A DNA stretch of 64,000 nucleotides, taken from assembly GCA_963978545.1 (NCBI GenBank), contig OZ021730.1, positions 11,601,796 to 11,665,795 on the forward strand, in the 5' to 3' direction. The notes below the pieces were generated by a model. That model was not told the origin of the DNA. It saw only the letters and a program-made list of their open reading frames with translations, and did no database searches. Each line of letters starts with the position of its first letter. Positions within the stretch are counted from its first letter, which is position 1. This DNA is from Linyphia triangularis (Eukaryota > Arthropoda > Arachnida > Araneae > Linyphiidae). Positions 30,683 through 42,043 of this stretch are shown one piece after another. A program made the position numbers and the translations under genes.

Positions 30683-31066
30683 AAATGGGATTATTACACG
30701 CAACGCGACTTTCTTCAAAAATATCTTGAAAATCCCATCTATGACACTTTTGATCGCAATCAACTATTGACGGGACTCTCAAAGTCGCACTATTCGGCTT
30801 TGAAATTACAAGAGGCACAAGAGCTTTACACGAATATTGTCACACGATCGACAGACGCGTCCGAAGCCGCCCGTGCCGTTTTTACGGACCAGAAGATGCG
30901 GAAGGAGCTCGAACCTTACTGGACACAACAAGCTTGTCGGATTATCGTAAGTCCTGTTTTATTCTGCTGTTGTACTCTCTTTATTACACTCAAGGCATCA
31001 GGCTCCCGGCCCCAGACATTCATCAGTCCCGGCCCCACTTCTATTCAGTCCTCAAAAAAAGAATAA
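30683..31066 (+). CDS. unknown protein fragment, right-arm copy
   Basis: Identical in translation to 10056-10439: an open frame whose N-terminus is cut at the AT-rich repeat, converging with minus-strand ORF Y. Not recognised. Confidence 0.4.
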   Translation, partial: KWDYYTQRDFLQKYLENPIYDTFDRNQLLTGLSKSHYSALKLQEAQELYTNIVTRSTDASEAARAVFTDQKMRKELEPYWTQQACRIIVSPVLFCCCTLFITLKASGSRPQTFISPGPTSIQSSKKE

Positions 31067-31413
31067 TTGCCCATATAATTTAATTTCTCAGCTAAAGCTA
31101 TTGCGATAGCTAGATAGTCAGGTTTATTGGATAAGAGTTCTGAGGGTACCATACCTGCCCCGACATAACATATGTCGGCGCCGATGAACTTTTCTAGGTA
31201 AAAATAAGTGGCCATATCTGCTGTGGCTATTCGCCCTTCTCTGGCTAGTTCTGCGAGAAATTCGTCTATGAATGTTTCAAAGTCATTCAATGCAACTTCT
31301 CGAGTATCCGTAATAAGAGGGGCCACTTCAAACGGGCTTTCTGGCAGTCGTAGATTTCTCTGAATATCGAGAAATGAAAAATTGATTAAAGATTCTTCCT
31401 TCAGACTCACCAT
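31045..31413 (-). CDS. unknown 122-aa protein Y, unit 1, right arm
   Basis: Same translation as 10418-10786. ATG lies 6 nt after the stop of ORF X at 31420. Confidence 0.42.
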   Translation of the reverse strand: MVSLKEESLINFSFLDIQRNLRLPESPFEVAPLITDTREVALNDFETFIDEFLAELAREGRIATADMATYFYLEKFIGADICYVGAGMVPSELLSNKPDYLAIAIALAEKLNYMGNYSFFED

Positions 31414-31419
31414 GAAGCG

Positions 31420-31620
31420 TTAGGAAGGATCCTGTATCTGAACAAAGACCAAGTGTTTAGGGATACACTGGTCTTGATAGTGCATGAATATTGCTTGGCA
31501 GACGTATTCCATTGCGAGCTCAAAGAGTTGTGATGCTCTCGCTTCAACCCGTTCACTCTTTATACGGAACCTCACGCATGCGCGCCTTGTGTTGGGCAAC
31601 GTTCCAAGTATTCTTTCCAA
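31420..31620 (-). CDS. unknown protein X C-terminus, unit 1, right arm
   Basis: Same translation as 10793-10993; C-terminal piece of a longer protein cut by the repeat junction. Confidence 0.4.
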   Translation of the reverse strand: MERILGTLPNTRRACVRFRIKSERVEARASQLFELAMEYVCQAIFMHYQDQCIPKHLVFVQIQDPS

Positions 31621-31943
31621 CGTTGGCTTGAAATAATCTTGAGAGAATCTGGTTTATTTGATAATAGTTCCGATGGTACCATACCTGCCCCAACATAACA
31701 TATGTCGGCACCAATGAACTTTTCTAGGAAAAAATAAGTCATCATATCGGCTGTGGCTATTCGGCCTTCTCTGGTTAGTTCTGTGAGAAATTCATCTATG
31801 AATGGTTCAAAGTCATCATATGCAACTTCTCGAGAATCAGTAATAAGAGGGGCCACTTCAAACGGGTTTTCTGGCAGTCGTAGATTTCTCTGAATATCGA
31901 GAAATGAAAAATTGATTAAAGATTCTTCCTTCAGACTCACCAT
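31572..31943 (-). CDS. unknown protein Y, unit 2, right arm
   Basis: Same translation as 10945-11316, with the aberrant C-terminus created at the tandem-repeat junction. Confidence 0.4.
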   Translation of the reverse strand: MVSLKEESLINFSFLDIQRNLRLPENPFEVAPLITDSREVAYDDFEPFIDEFLTELTREGRIATADMMTYFFLEKFIGADICYVGAGMVPSELLSNKPDSLKIISSQRWKEYLERCPTQGAHA

Positions 31944-31949
31944 GAAGCG

Positions 31950-32150
31950 TTAGGTGGGATCCTGTATCTGAACAAAGACCAAGTGTTTAGGGATACACTG
32001 GTCTTGATAGTGCATGAATATTGCTTGGCAGACGTATTCCATTGCGAGCTCAAAGAGTTGTGATGCTCTCGCTTCAACCCGTTCACTCTTTATACGGAAC
32101 CTCACGCATGCGCGCCTTGTGTTGGGCAACATTCCAAGTATTCTTTCCAA
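31950..32150 (-). CDS. unknown protein X C-terminus, unit 2, right arm
   Basis: Same translation as 11323-11523. Confidence 0.4.
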   Translation of the reverse strand: MERILGMLPNTRRACVRFRIKSERVEARASQLFELAMEYVCQAIFMHYQDQCIPKHLVFVQIQDPT

Positions 32151-32947
32151 CGTTGGCTTGAAATAATCTTGAGAGAATCTGGTTTATTTGATAATAGTTC
32201 CGATGGTACCATACCTGCCCCAACATAACATATGTCGGCACCAATGAACTTTTCTAGGAAAAAATAAGTCATCATATCGGCTGTGGCTATTCGGCCTTCT
32301 CTGGTTAGTTCTGCCCCTCAGGGGGTTTACTTTCTATAAGTAAATACGGGCTTCACAACCCCGGGGCACCCCAGTGATCTATCCCTCCTTCTGTTTTACC
32401 TTCTCGTTTTGGTTTTGTATGTATAGTTTGGCTTCCCTTCCTTCCCTCATTGTGGTTACCTCTTCTGAGGTGAGGGCTCCCCTTGAGAAGCTTTGCGCCG
32501 CTCTGTTGCCATCAGCTTCTCTCGGGGATTATATCACCCACGTGTTTGCCGTGCGTGGAGACCCGTGTCCCTGGAAAGGGGGATCCTGGTAGTTGAGGGA
32601 CGACACACTGTCCCAATACACTACTTTGGCTCTTGCTTCAGATAAACGGGAGGTACACATTGGTCCCGTGTGTATCAATCGGCTGGTCGTCCGACTTCGT
32701 CGGCGGCTAGGGATCAAGCGTACGACTCGTCTGCTGGGAATCTCGTTAAGGGTGGAGACTTCTACAGGGACGAGTCAGTCGCGTATAGGTACTGGATAAC
32801 CCGGTAGTGGCATACCGTGCGCAATAGTTGAGTTTCTCGTTTTCCTTTTTTTCATTATTTTTGTTGCTTGCCGGTATACACTATCCCCAATAGCGTGGAC
32901 TCCATGGTGGGTGGGATTCTAGTACCCGAATCTTTTTACCTATTCTT

Positions 32948-34090
32948 ATGGAAACTACAGCTTCTTTTTCTTCTCCTCCTAGTGAGGAGCAACATTGTTC
33001 TGACTCTATGATTCAAATTCGTGCAAAATTCTTCATTGTACATCGCCAGGAGGGCTCCTTTGAGAAGGTATCTCCATTTCTTATTGAGAAGACACTAAAA
33101 TCGTTGGTTGGTGATACGGCTTCAGTTAAAAAACTGAGGTCCGGGGATTTACTTGTTGAAGTTCGCAACCATCAGCAAGCGAAGAACATTCTAAAAATTG
33201 AAAATTTCGGTTCACTCCCGGTTACTGTGAAGGAACATGGTTCCCTTAACAAATCTCGTGGTGTTGTGTCTGAATCAGACTTATACCATACAGCGGAGGA
33301 CGAGATACTTGATCATCTTCGTGATCAGCATGTTTCAGCCGTCCACCGCATTACAATACGCCGAGATGGGAACATAATACCTACTAAACATCTAATTGTC
33401 ACTTTTGATTTACCCACTTTGCCGTCTCATGTGAAGGCGGGGTACCTGAATTGCCATGTCCGTCCGTATATTCCGAACCCACTTCGCTGTTTCAAGTGCC
33501 AGAAATTTGGCCACTCTCAAACAGCGTGTCGTGGGGAAACGGAAAGATGCGCGCGTTGTGCAGGTACTGGACATGATAGTGCTAATTGCAAAGCACCCGA
33601 GAAGTGTGTCAATTGTGATGGCACACATCCATCTTACTCTCGATCATGTCCACAGTGGGTAAAGGAAAAAGAAATCTAGACCGTGCGAGTGAACCAGAAT
33701 TTATCCTACTTTGATGCTAGGAGACTAGTTGATGCTAGGACCCCTAAAACTGGTGTTGCTTACGCTGATGTTTGCAAAAAAACTTTCAGCAGTAAAAGCA
33801 CCCAAACGGAAACCCCTGTATCACCTCTTGTTAAGTTGCCTCAAAAGTCATCTGTAGAGGTAACAAAACGACCGACGATTGTTAAAAAATCCTTAGCTAA
33901 ATCAAAAGCTTTACAAACAATAAAATTAAAATCTGCCAAAGGAGGACTTTCTCGAGAGAGGCCCTCTAACCCTTTCAACATTCTTCGTTCTTTTAAGGAT
34001 TCGGATGTGGTGAAACTTCACCCATCTGATGAGGACGAAGACATCACTGAAGAATCCGACACTCCTTTAAAATTTTCTCTTAATAGTTAA
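32948..34090 (+). pseudogene. A2 ORF1, right arm, one nonsense codon
   Basis: ATG at 32948, stop TAG at 33677-33679 (CAG in A4), then the frame stays open to TAA at 34088-34090. All three zinc knuckles precede the nonsense codon. Otherwise it is the same protein as A4 ORF1 with few changes. The ORF2 ATG overlaps at 34090. Confidence 0.93.
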
Positions 34091-34945
34091 TGGCTTCTTT
34101 TGTTTCTTGGAATTGTCGCGGTTTTAGGTCTAGGAAGGATGATGTGAAAAACATAATTTCACTTTATCATCCAGCATGTTTGGCACTTCAAGAAACTTTC
34201 TTGAAGGATTCTTGTACATCTAAGATCCGTAGGTATAGTTGCATTAGGAAAGATGTTGCCCGTGGTAATGCAGTGTCTGGAGGAGTATGTCTCTTTATTT
34301 CTCCCCCTCGGGGGCTCACTTCTTGTGAGTACGGGCTTGGCGAACCCGAGGTACCCTAGCTGGGCCTAGCATTTTCTTTTCTTTCCTTTTTTGCTAGGCT
34401 CCACCGTATGTACTGTTTTGTCCCTTCGTTTGATTCCATATCCTGTCATACTACGTTTTTCGTTTTGGATTCTTACTTATATTTCTGAGTTTAGTTAATT
34501 TTCTTATATTTCTGGGTTTAGTTATCTTACTTTTATTTATGGGTTTAGTTTATATTACTTATACTTTGGATACCTTTATATGATTTGTTGTTGGATTTTA
34601 CCAACCCACGTGTTTGCCGTGCGTGGCGTCCCGTAAGGGGGAGAATGGGATCCTGGGGTTACCTTGCGTAGGATTCACATGGTTGGGTCCTCGCATGCGT
34701 GCCCTTTGGCCCAGGATTCACTGTAGACGGGTGACAGGAGGTAGCCCCTTTCTGTCAATCGGCTGGTAGTGCAAATTCCATCTTCACTGCCTAGGGTTAG
34801 CATTGCGGTTAGGGTTGCCCTGCGGATCTACAACCCGAAGCCGTAATGCTATATCTCGATGCTATCCCTGAGGCCCCGAGGGTCTCCCCTTGTTGGACTC
34901 TGTGATGGGTGGGGACGCATCGAGACGAACAAAATAAAACACAAC

Positions 34946-36290
34946 ATGGAACTCTTAAAATCTACAGGCACTGGTGATGCCTTAAATCACCAGAAAAAAA
35001 CCAACTCAATAAAACGACCTTCCGATATTTTGACTGTACCTACTCAAACCAAGAGACCTTCAACTAACTTGCCAACATTTTTTATCATACAATCAACTGA
35101 CCCCGCTTTTAAGTTAAAATCGCCATTATTTATACATAAGGCTGTGCAAGGAGCTATAGGAGACACTAAATCTGTAAAAAGGCTACGTTCCGGAGATTTG
35201 TTAATTGAAGCAGCAAATGCTCTTCAATCTCAATCCCTTAATAACCTTCAAATGCTTGCTACCATTCCTGTCAACACAACACCACATAAAACTCTCAACA
35301 ATAGTCAAGGTGTTATTTCCGAACCCGATCTGCAGTGTGTGGATGAGGTCTAGTCAGGGCGTGGTTCGTGCTCATCGCATTACTATAAAAAAATCAGACA
35401 ATATCATAAAGACTAAACATATTATCCTAACATTCAACACACCTGTTCTACCAACCAACATCAAGGCTGGATACTTAAACTGCCCAGTCCGCCTATATAT
35501 CCCGAATCCGTTGCGCTGCTTTAAGTGCCAACGGTTCGGGCATTCAAGAAACACCTGCAATAGGCCGGACACATGTGCGAAATGTGGAATTGCAGACCAT
35601 GCTGATCGGGATTGCAGCGCAGATCCCCATTGCATTAATTGCGATGGGGCTCACCCAGCATTTTCCCGATCATGCCCCGAATGGCTGCGTGAGAAAAAAA
35701 TTCAAGAAATTAAATCCACAAGCCATGTGTCCTATGCTGAGGCAAAGGCAATGGTACCGAAACTTTCATCTAAAACCGGTCAAAAATCCTACTCAGCTGC
35801 AGTTCAACCAAAACCTTCAAATAGTATCAGTATCCAGACAAACTTATCCTACCCTTGTCAACTTCAGTCTCCTAATTCATCCAAAATCAACCTCTCAAAT
35901 ACAACTAAACCCAATACAACAACCACAGCCGTCCAAACAAAATTTGTCGGAATTAAAACTAATAAAGCTTCCCCTGTATCCCTTCCAAATAGTACTTCTA
36001 AACCAGCATTAAAAACTACAACTAAACCTGGAGATGCCCTTAAACTTAAGGTGCTCTCCAAACACAAAAAATCTCCTGAACGTGAAAATAATGTATTGCC
36101 TATGCTACAGAAAAATACAAAAATCAAACCAACTGATCCTGCAAAATCAGAATTGTCATCGGATGAAGATGCCATTTCGGGCCTATCTGATTCCGGTGAA
36201 ATGGACGTTGAAACGGGTCTGGAAACTCCTATCCATCTCCAGCCTAGGAGCAAGTCGAAAGATAGGCAGACTGACAAAAACCCATCTTAA
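34946..36290 (+). pseudogene. B2 ORF1, frameshifted zinc-knuckle protein
   Basis: ATG at 34946; frame to TAG at 35351-35353. A deletion of about 20 nt relative to B3 shifts the frame. The C-terminal frame then runs through the knuckles CFKCQRFGHSRNTC, CAKCGIADHADRDC and CINCDGAHPAFSRSC to TAA at 36288-36290. It lacks the extra stop of B1 in the first knuckle. Confidence 0.92.
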
Positions 36291-39200
36291 AATTCAGTCT
36301 CCTTTCTTGGAATTGTCGCGGTTTCCACCACAATTCGTTAGACATAAAACAACTAGTTGATGAACATAGACCTGTTTGTATCTGTCTACAAGAGACGCTC
36401 TTGAAGCCTTTCCAGAGCTCTCTTGTTAGGGGATATAGTCCTCTCCGTAAGGACTATGACAGCGGCGACAGAGCTAGCGGTGGTGTCGCTATTTTTACTT
36501 TGAATAGTAATCCATCCACCCCGCTGACTCTCTCAACCAATCTTCAAGCTGTTTCTGTCCGTGTCGCCGTACGAAATCAATTAATTACAATCTGTTCCAT
36601 TTATATCCCCCCTAATACTAAAGTCAGACAAGCAGATTTAAACAGGCTTTGTGACCAGCTTCCTCCCCCTTTTATTATAATGGGGGATTTTAATGGCCAC
36701 AATCCTCTGTGGGGCAGCCCAGATATCAACATCCGTGGAAGGCAAATTGAAAATTTTATAGAAAACCAGCAGCTCTGTATTTTGAACAATGGGCATTATA
36801 CATACTTCCACGCCCCATCGAGGACTTTTCACTCCATCGATCTCGCCTTGTGTTCACCATCTCTTTTGCCTGATTGGGCATTTGATGTGAAAAACAATCC
36901 TTTTAATAGTGATCATTTTCCTGTTATCCTGAGTCACTTGGGAAGTGAAGATACTGTTGTCACCCGCCAACCTCGATTCATCATCGAAGCGGCGGACTGG
37001 GAAATGTTTTCTTCTGTGATGTCTCTTTCTGACGAGATGGTGGACCAAGATGATATCGATGAAGCTGTACTATCAGTTACTAGTGCCATTATTGAAGCTG
37101 CTCACCTTTCTATACCTGTATCATCAACAAATCTACCGAAACAACCCAAACCGTGGTGGAACCAAGACTGCAAACTTGCTCATAAGAAACAAAAGAAATC
37201 CTGGGATATTTTTCGTAGGTATCCAACTACAACTAACCTAGTGAATTTTAAACGGGCACGAGCTGAGGCGTGTCAGATCCGCCGCCGAAGCCAGAGGGAT
37301 TCTTGGAGGAATTATGTTAGCGGCATAACTTCCTCAACGTCTTCCAAGAGGGTCTGGAACAAGGTTAATAAGATCAAGGGAAGGTACCCCAATTACTCTA
37401 TTCCCATCCTAGAGACCAACCTGGGACCAGTTTCAGACCCTAAGGACATTGCCGATACTCTTGCAGCATCTTTTGCTCAGGTGTCGAGCAATTCAAATTA
37501 CAAAGAGCCGTTTGCCTCGTATAAGCTCAGAGCTGAGAGAAAAAAATTGAATTTCTCTTCCCTTGATGTTGAAGACTATAATGTTAATTTTACAATGGCC
37601 GAGTTGAACGAAGCCCTTTCTAAAACCCATAACTCGGCGGTTGGTCATGATAACATTCACTATGCCATGCTGAAACATCTGCAGCCACTCCAGCTCAAGC
37701 TTATACTGAAATTGTTAAATCGTATTTGGTGTGAAAATAAATTTCCATCTGCATGGCAACGCGCTCTTGTTATACCATTTGCAAAGCCTGGAAAAGACCC
37801 CAAGAATCCCTCCAGTTATCGCCCCATTGCATTGACCAGTTGTTTCTGCAAACTTCTTGAAAAAATGGTTAATGCCCGTCTTTTTTACTTTCTTGAAGTT
37901 TATAATCATCTCTCTCAATTTCAGAGTGGGTTTCGTCGTGGAAGGAGTACTATTGATAACCTTCTGCTTCTCGAAACATCAGTTAGAGAAGCTTTTGTCA
38001 AGAGGAACCATTTGGTTTCTGTGTTTTTTGACATGGAGAAAGCTTACGATCGTGCTTGGAGGTATGGTATCCTCAGAGACCTATACAATCTAGGTCTCCG
38101 GGGAAATTTGCCTATTTTTATCCAAAACTTTTTGCAAAAAAGAATTTTCCAAGTACGTCTAAACTCAACTTTGTCAGATGAGTTTATTCAAGAGCAAGGT
38201 GTCCCCCAAGGAAGTGTGTTGAGTTGCGCTCTCTTCATCATCAAAATCAACGAAATTGTGACCTGCCTTCCATCTGCAGAGTCTGGGACCTTATTTGTTG
38301 ATGATTTTCAAATTTCATGCTCCTCAACAAATATGTCACTTATTGAGAGACAATTTCAACTTGCCATCAGGAAAATCACTGATTGGACAAATGAGAATGG
38401 ATTTGCGTTTTCGGCAGAAAAGACCGTTGCCATGCACTTTTGCAGGAAACGTGAGCTGCATAACGAACCTGAAATATTTCTTAATGGAAACAAAATACCG
38501 ATCGTCTCGGAAGTTAAATTCCTTGGAGTTCTTTTTGACTCTAAGCTCACTTTCCTGCCACATATTAAACAACTTAAATTGAAGTGCAATAAAACGCTAA
38601 ATCTCTTGAATGTTCTCTCAAACACTTCCTGGGGAGCAGACACTCTCTCCATGTTGAAAATCTACAGATGTCTTGTACGTTCCAGACTTGACTATGGTTC
38701 GGTGGTGTATGGATCGGCTACAAAATCAGCTTTGAAGCTCCTTGACCCAGTCCACCATCACGGGCTACGAATCTCTTCAGGAGCTTTCCGTACATCACCA
38801 TGCCCAAGCCTCTCTGTAATATGTATGGAACCCCCTCTGGCTCTGAGACGTGATAAATTATGCTTAAAGTTCTTTTTTAAAATCAACTGTAACTTATCGC
38901 ATCCAATTTTAGATCATATTTTTAATCCTTCATACCAACGACTTTTTAATGCAAAACCATCATCCATCCTTTCATTTTCACTCAGAATGAAAAAGATTTT
39001 ATCATACTATGACTTGGACAATCTTAGTAATCGTCCCAACATTTCTACTTTGCCACCATGGTATCAATACGAAGTAACGGTTTTAAACATATTTTCAAAT
39101 TTTAAGAAAACAGAAACTCCTTCTGTTGTTTTTACTACTCTCTTTTATTATCATCGTAATCATTTCTCACATTTTAAACCTTTTTTCACTGATGGGTCCA

Positions 39201-40166
39201 AGAGCCAGGGGCACGTGTTGTCAGCTGCTGTATCGGACAACACCATCTTGTCCATTGAACTTAATCCATACAGTTCCATATTCACAGCTGAGTCCCAGGC
39301 CATTCTCGCCGACCAAACGGTATGGTGGTTAGCGTGCTAGCTTCTAGACCGCGAGGTTGCGGGTTCGAGTCCCGTGTTGGCATGGGTGTTTGTAAATGTA
39401 TGTTGGCTTGTCTAATGACGAAAGTTTCGGCGCATTATAGCCCTCGTGTTGCTGACGGCGCCAGATAATCTGAAAACAACCAACCCAGGCCATTCTCCTG
39501 GCTTTGCGCCACATATCTGGAGAACAACACAACTTGTGGATAATATACTCCGACTCCCGAAGTTGTCTTGAAGCTCTTGGTAACCCATTGTCTCAAACTC
39601 ATCCAATTATTATTGAAATTTTAAATATTCATGCACATCTTTTAGAGAAAGGTTTTAAAATTATATTTTGTTGGATCCCAGGTCATGTGGGGATCATGGG
39701 TAACGAGCAGGCTGATGAAATCGCACGAAACGTTAAAGGGGTGAATGATAATTTACTATGTCTCGATGATGCTTTTAAGGTCTCTATCAATGCTCTGTCT
39801 CTCTCATGGCAGGCCATGTGGGATACAGAGATAAACAATAAATTGCGCTCTTTACAGCCTACCATATCTGGGTACGCCTTCTCTCAACCAAATAGGAAGA
39901 GAGAAGTGCTTTTAACTAGACTTCGCGTCGGCCACACTCGTTTTACCCATGTGCATCTTCTGTTAGCAGAAGGCCCCCCCACATGCAGCTCCTGTGGTGT
40001 TGCTTTTACTGTTTTACACATTTTGTCAGATTGTCCTATTTTTAATTCAATACGTCTTCGCCTTTTTGATTCAGATCATCCATCATTGTCAACTCTTTTA
40101 AATTCATCTCCTCATTGTAATCTTTTTAAATTTTTATTAGAAATCGGGTTTTATAATCTTATATAA
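36275..40166 (+). pseudogene. B2 ORF2, open except for a SINE, no AUG start
   Basis: The frame is open from 36275 and overlaps the ORF1 stop (36288-36290). No ATG occurs before the endonuclease motif WNCRG at 36308, so initiation would have to be non-AUG or by coupled reinitiation. Endonuclease GDFNGH near 36685; RT YRPIALTSC, FFDMEKAYD, GVPQGSVLS, FVDD near 38297; RNase H FTDGSK near 39188 and AES. SINE 1 splits the RNase H at 39308-39483. Removing it and one target copy restores frame, with YSDS, GNEQADEIA and the finger CSSCGVAFTVLHILSDC following to 40166. Confidence 0.9.
39308..39483 (+). mobile_element. tRNA-derived SINE, copy 1 (inside B2 ORF2)
   Basis: 176 bp flanked by the 14-bp target duplication CCCAGGCCATTCTC (39294-39307 and 39484-39497). 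The tRNA-like head has TGGTGGTTAGCG (A box) and GGTTCGAGTCC (B box), which can direct RNA polymerase III. The 3' end carries GGCGCATTATAGCCCTCG, GTGTTGC and GGCGCC, then an AAACAACCAAC tail, matching the LINE B/C 3' hairpin. It encodes nothing and would depend on LINE proteins. Confidence 0.95.
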
Positions 40167-40384
40167 GAACTGTAACTATTTTCCTCGCAATTTACTTAAT
40201 TTTTTATAATACCATCTTCTCTGTGGAAGTTTTTAAATTATAGATACCATATGAATGTGTTATAAATTGGAACTTTTTTATTGGGCAAAACCAACCTTGT
40301 TCGGCGCAGTATGGCCCTCGTGTTGCCCTTGCGCCAGTAAACCCGAATAAACCAACCAACCTCTTTATTTCTCATGATTACCCC

Positions 40385-40571
40385 CGCCGACCAAACGGTG
40401 TAGTGGTTAGCGTGCTAGCTTCTAGACCGCGAGGTTGCGGGTTCGAGTCCCGTGTTGGCATGGGTGTTTGTAAATGTATGTTGGCTTGTCTAATGACGAA
40501 TGTTTCGGCGCATTATAGCCCTCGTGTTGCTGACGGCGCCAGATAATCTGAATACAAAAAACAACCAACAA
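40385..40571 (+). mobile_element. tRNA-derived SINE, copy 2 (inside A2 ORF2)
   Basis: 187 bp with target duplication CTCATGATTACCCC (40371-40384 and 40572-40585). Same A and B boxes and 3' hairpin as copy 1. Its target overlaps the right target duplication of LINE B2 by 3 bp, so two independent insertions sit about 11 bp apart. The tail is slightly longer (AAAAAACAACCAAC). Confidence 0.95.
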
Positions 40572-41858
40572 CTCATGATTACCCCAGCACTGTACTCACA
40601 CTACGTACATCTCTACAGGCTGTGGCTGCGAGACTTCATATACAGTCCCTTCTCACAGTCTGTTGCCTATACTTACCGCCACATGCTATCATCCGTCAAG
40701 AGGAGCTGAATGACCTTATTGATCAACTTCCAGTACCATTTTTACTGCTCGGTGACTTTAATGGACACAGTACTATGTGGGGTAATGATAATACGAACCC
40801 TCGTGGGAGACAGATTGAAAAGTTGTTATCTGATCACTGTCTCTGTCTCCTGAATAATGAGGAGAAAACCTATTTTCATGAACCCACTAGAACATTCCAT
40901 TCACTTGACTTAGCCATTTGTTCCCCTATACTTTTCCCATACTTGAATTTTGCTGTTGGAAGTGATCTACATAACAGTGATCACTTCCCGATTCTCATTT
41001 CCCATAACGGTAGAAGTAGTGTGAACAGCCGTCTACCTACATACAAATACCGCAGGGCGAATTGGGACAAATATACTGAGTTGGCTGTTATAACAGGAAT
41101 AATGGTGGACAGTCAGGATGTTGATACTGCTGTCCAAAATGTCACTGAAGCAATTTTAAATGCTGCTGACTCCTTCATTCCTAAGACATCACCTAGAACA
41201 CTGCGGCACTGTAAATCATACTGGAATGCAGACTGTCAGTCTGCATACAAGAAACAAAAGAAGCTATGGGGTATTTTCCGCAGATACCCAACAACAGGAA
41301 ACCTTATCGCCTTTAAAAAGGCTAAGGCAGTTGCTCGTAAGGTTAGACGCCAGGGTCAGAAGGATTCCTGGATAAGTTATGTCTCTTCAATTACATCCAA
41401 AACATCAAGCAAGCAGTTGTGGAAGAAGGTTAGAGCAGCCAATGGTTTGTATCCGGAATATTCTTGTCCGATACTTCAAACCGGAGCTGCTGTGTTCTCT
41501 TCCCCTGAAGATATTGCTAACCTTATCGGTGAAACTTTTGAAAGAGTGTCCAGTCCCGATTCTTATAGTTCTACTTTTCTAGTGACTAAGAATCGTGCTG
41601 AACGGACTGGAATTAACTTCAAAAGCAATATTGATTACTCCTACAACTGTGACCTTAAGATGTACGAATTGAAGAGTGCTTTATCTAAAGCACATAACAC
41701 CAGTCCAGGTCCAGATGGGATCAGTTACCAAATGCTTCGCCATTTAAGTCCAGATTCTCTTTTTAATATCCTTTTTCTCTTTAATAGAATCTGGAAGGAG
41801 AACATCTTTCCTACTTTTTGGCGGGAAGCTACTGTAATCCCCATTCTGAAACCTGGAA

Positions 41859-42043
41859 GCCGACCAAACGGTATAGTGGTTAGCGTGCTGGCTTCTAGAC
41901 CGCGAGGTTGCGGGTTCGAGTCCCGTGTAGGCATGGGTGTTTGTAAATGTATGTTGGTTTGTTAAATGACGAAATGTTTCGGCGCATTATAGCCCTCGTG
42001 TTGCTGACGGCGCTAGATAATCTGAATACAACCAACCAACCAA
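41859..42043 (+). mobile_element. tRNA-derived SINE, copy 3 (inside A2 ORF2 RT domain)
   Basis: 185 bp with 13-bp target duplication CTGAAACCTGGAA (41846-41858 and 42044-42056). Same architecture; the tail is the longest of the set, ending ACCAACCAACCAA. It interrupts the RT domain just before the RPIALTSC motif. Confidence 0.95.

Larger units (their letters stand above)
31117..32313. repeat. 530-bp tandem repeat, right arm
   Basis: Duplicate of 10490-11686, with the third unit again truncated by the 5' end of LINE A2. Confidence 0.88.
28292..37860. repeat. right arm of the tandem duplication
   Basis: Collinear with 7665-28257 minus LINEs A3 and A4. It retains uninterrupted versions of both target sites (33705-33718 and 34866-34879) and the normal sequence where the left arm has its inverted insertion. 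Beyond 37860 the sequence continues into the rest of LINE B2, so this is the arm with the original right flank, while the left arm has the original left flank. Confidence 0.9.
34304..40360 (+). mobile_element. LINE family B, copy B2, full-length with one SINE inside
   Basis: 6057 bp including a SINE plus its target duplication (190 bp), so about 5.87 kb net. Flanked by CTCTTTATTTCTC on both sides. The 5' UTR (34304-34945) is uninterrupted here. ORF1 is frameshifted; the ORF2 frame is open apart from the SINE. The 3' hairpin is GGCGCA (40303-40308) with TGCGCC (40330-40335), and the tail ends in ACCAACCAAC. Confidence 0.94.

Noticed and set aside
39319..39400. True tRNA gene (A and B boxes present)
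   Set aside because: The tRNA-like region lacks a convincing cloverleaf, recurs four times with the same 3' body and tail, and three copies have target duplications, so it is a SINE.
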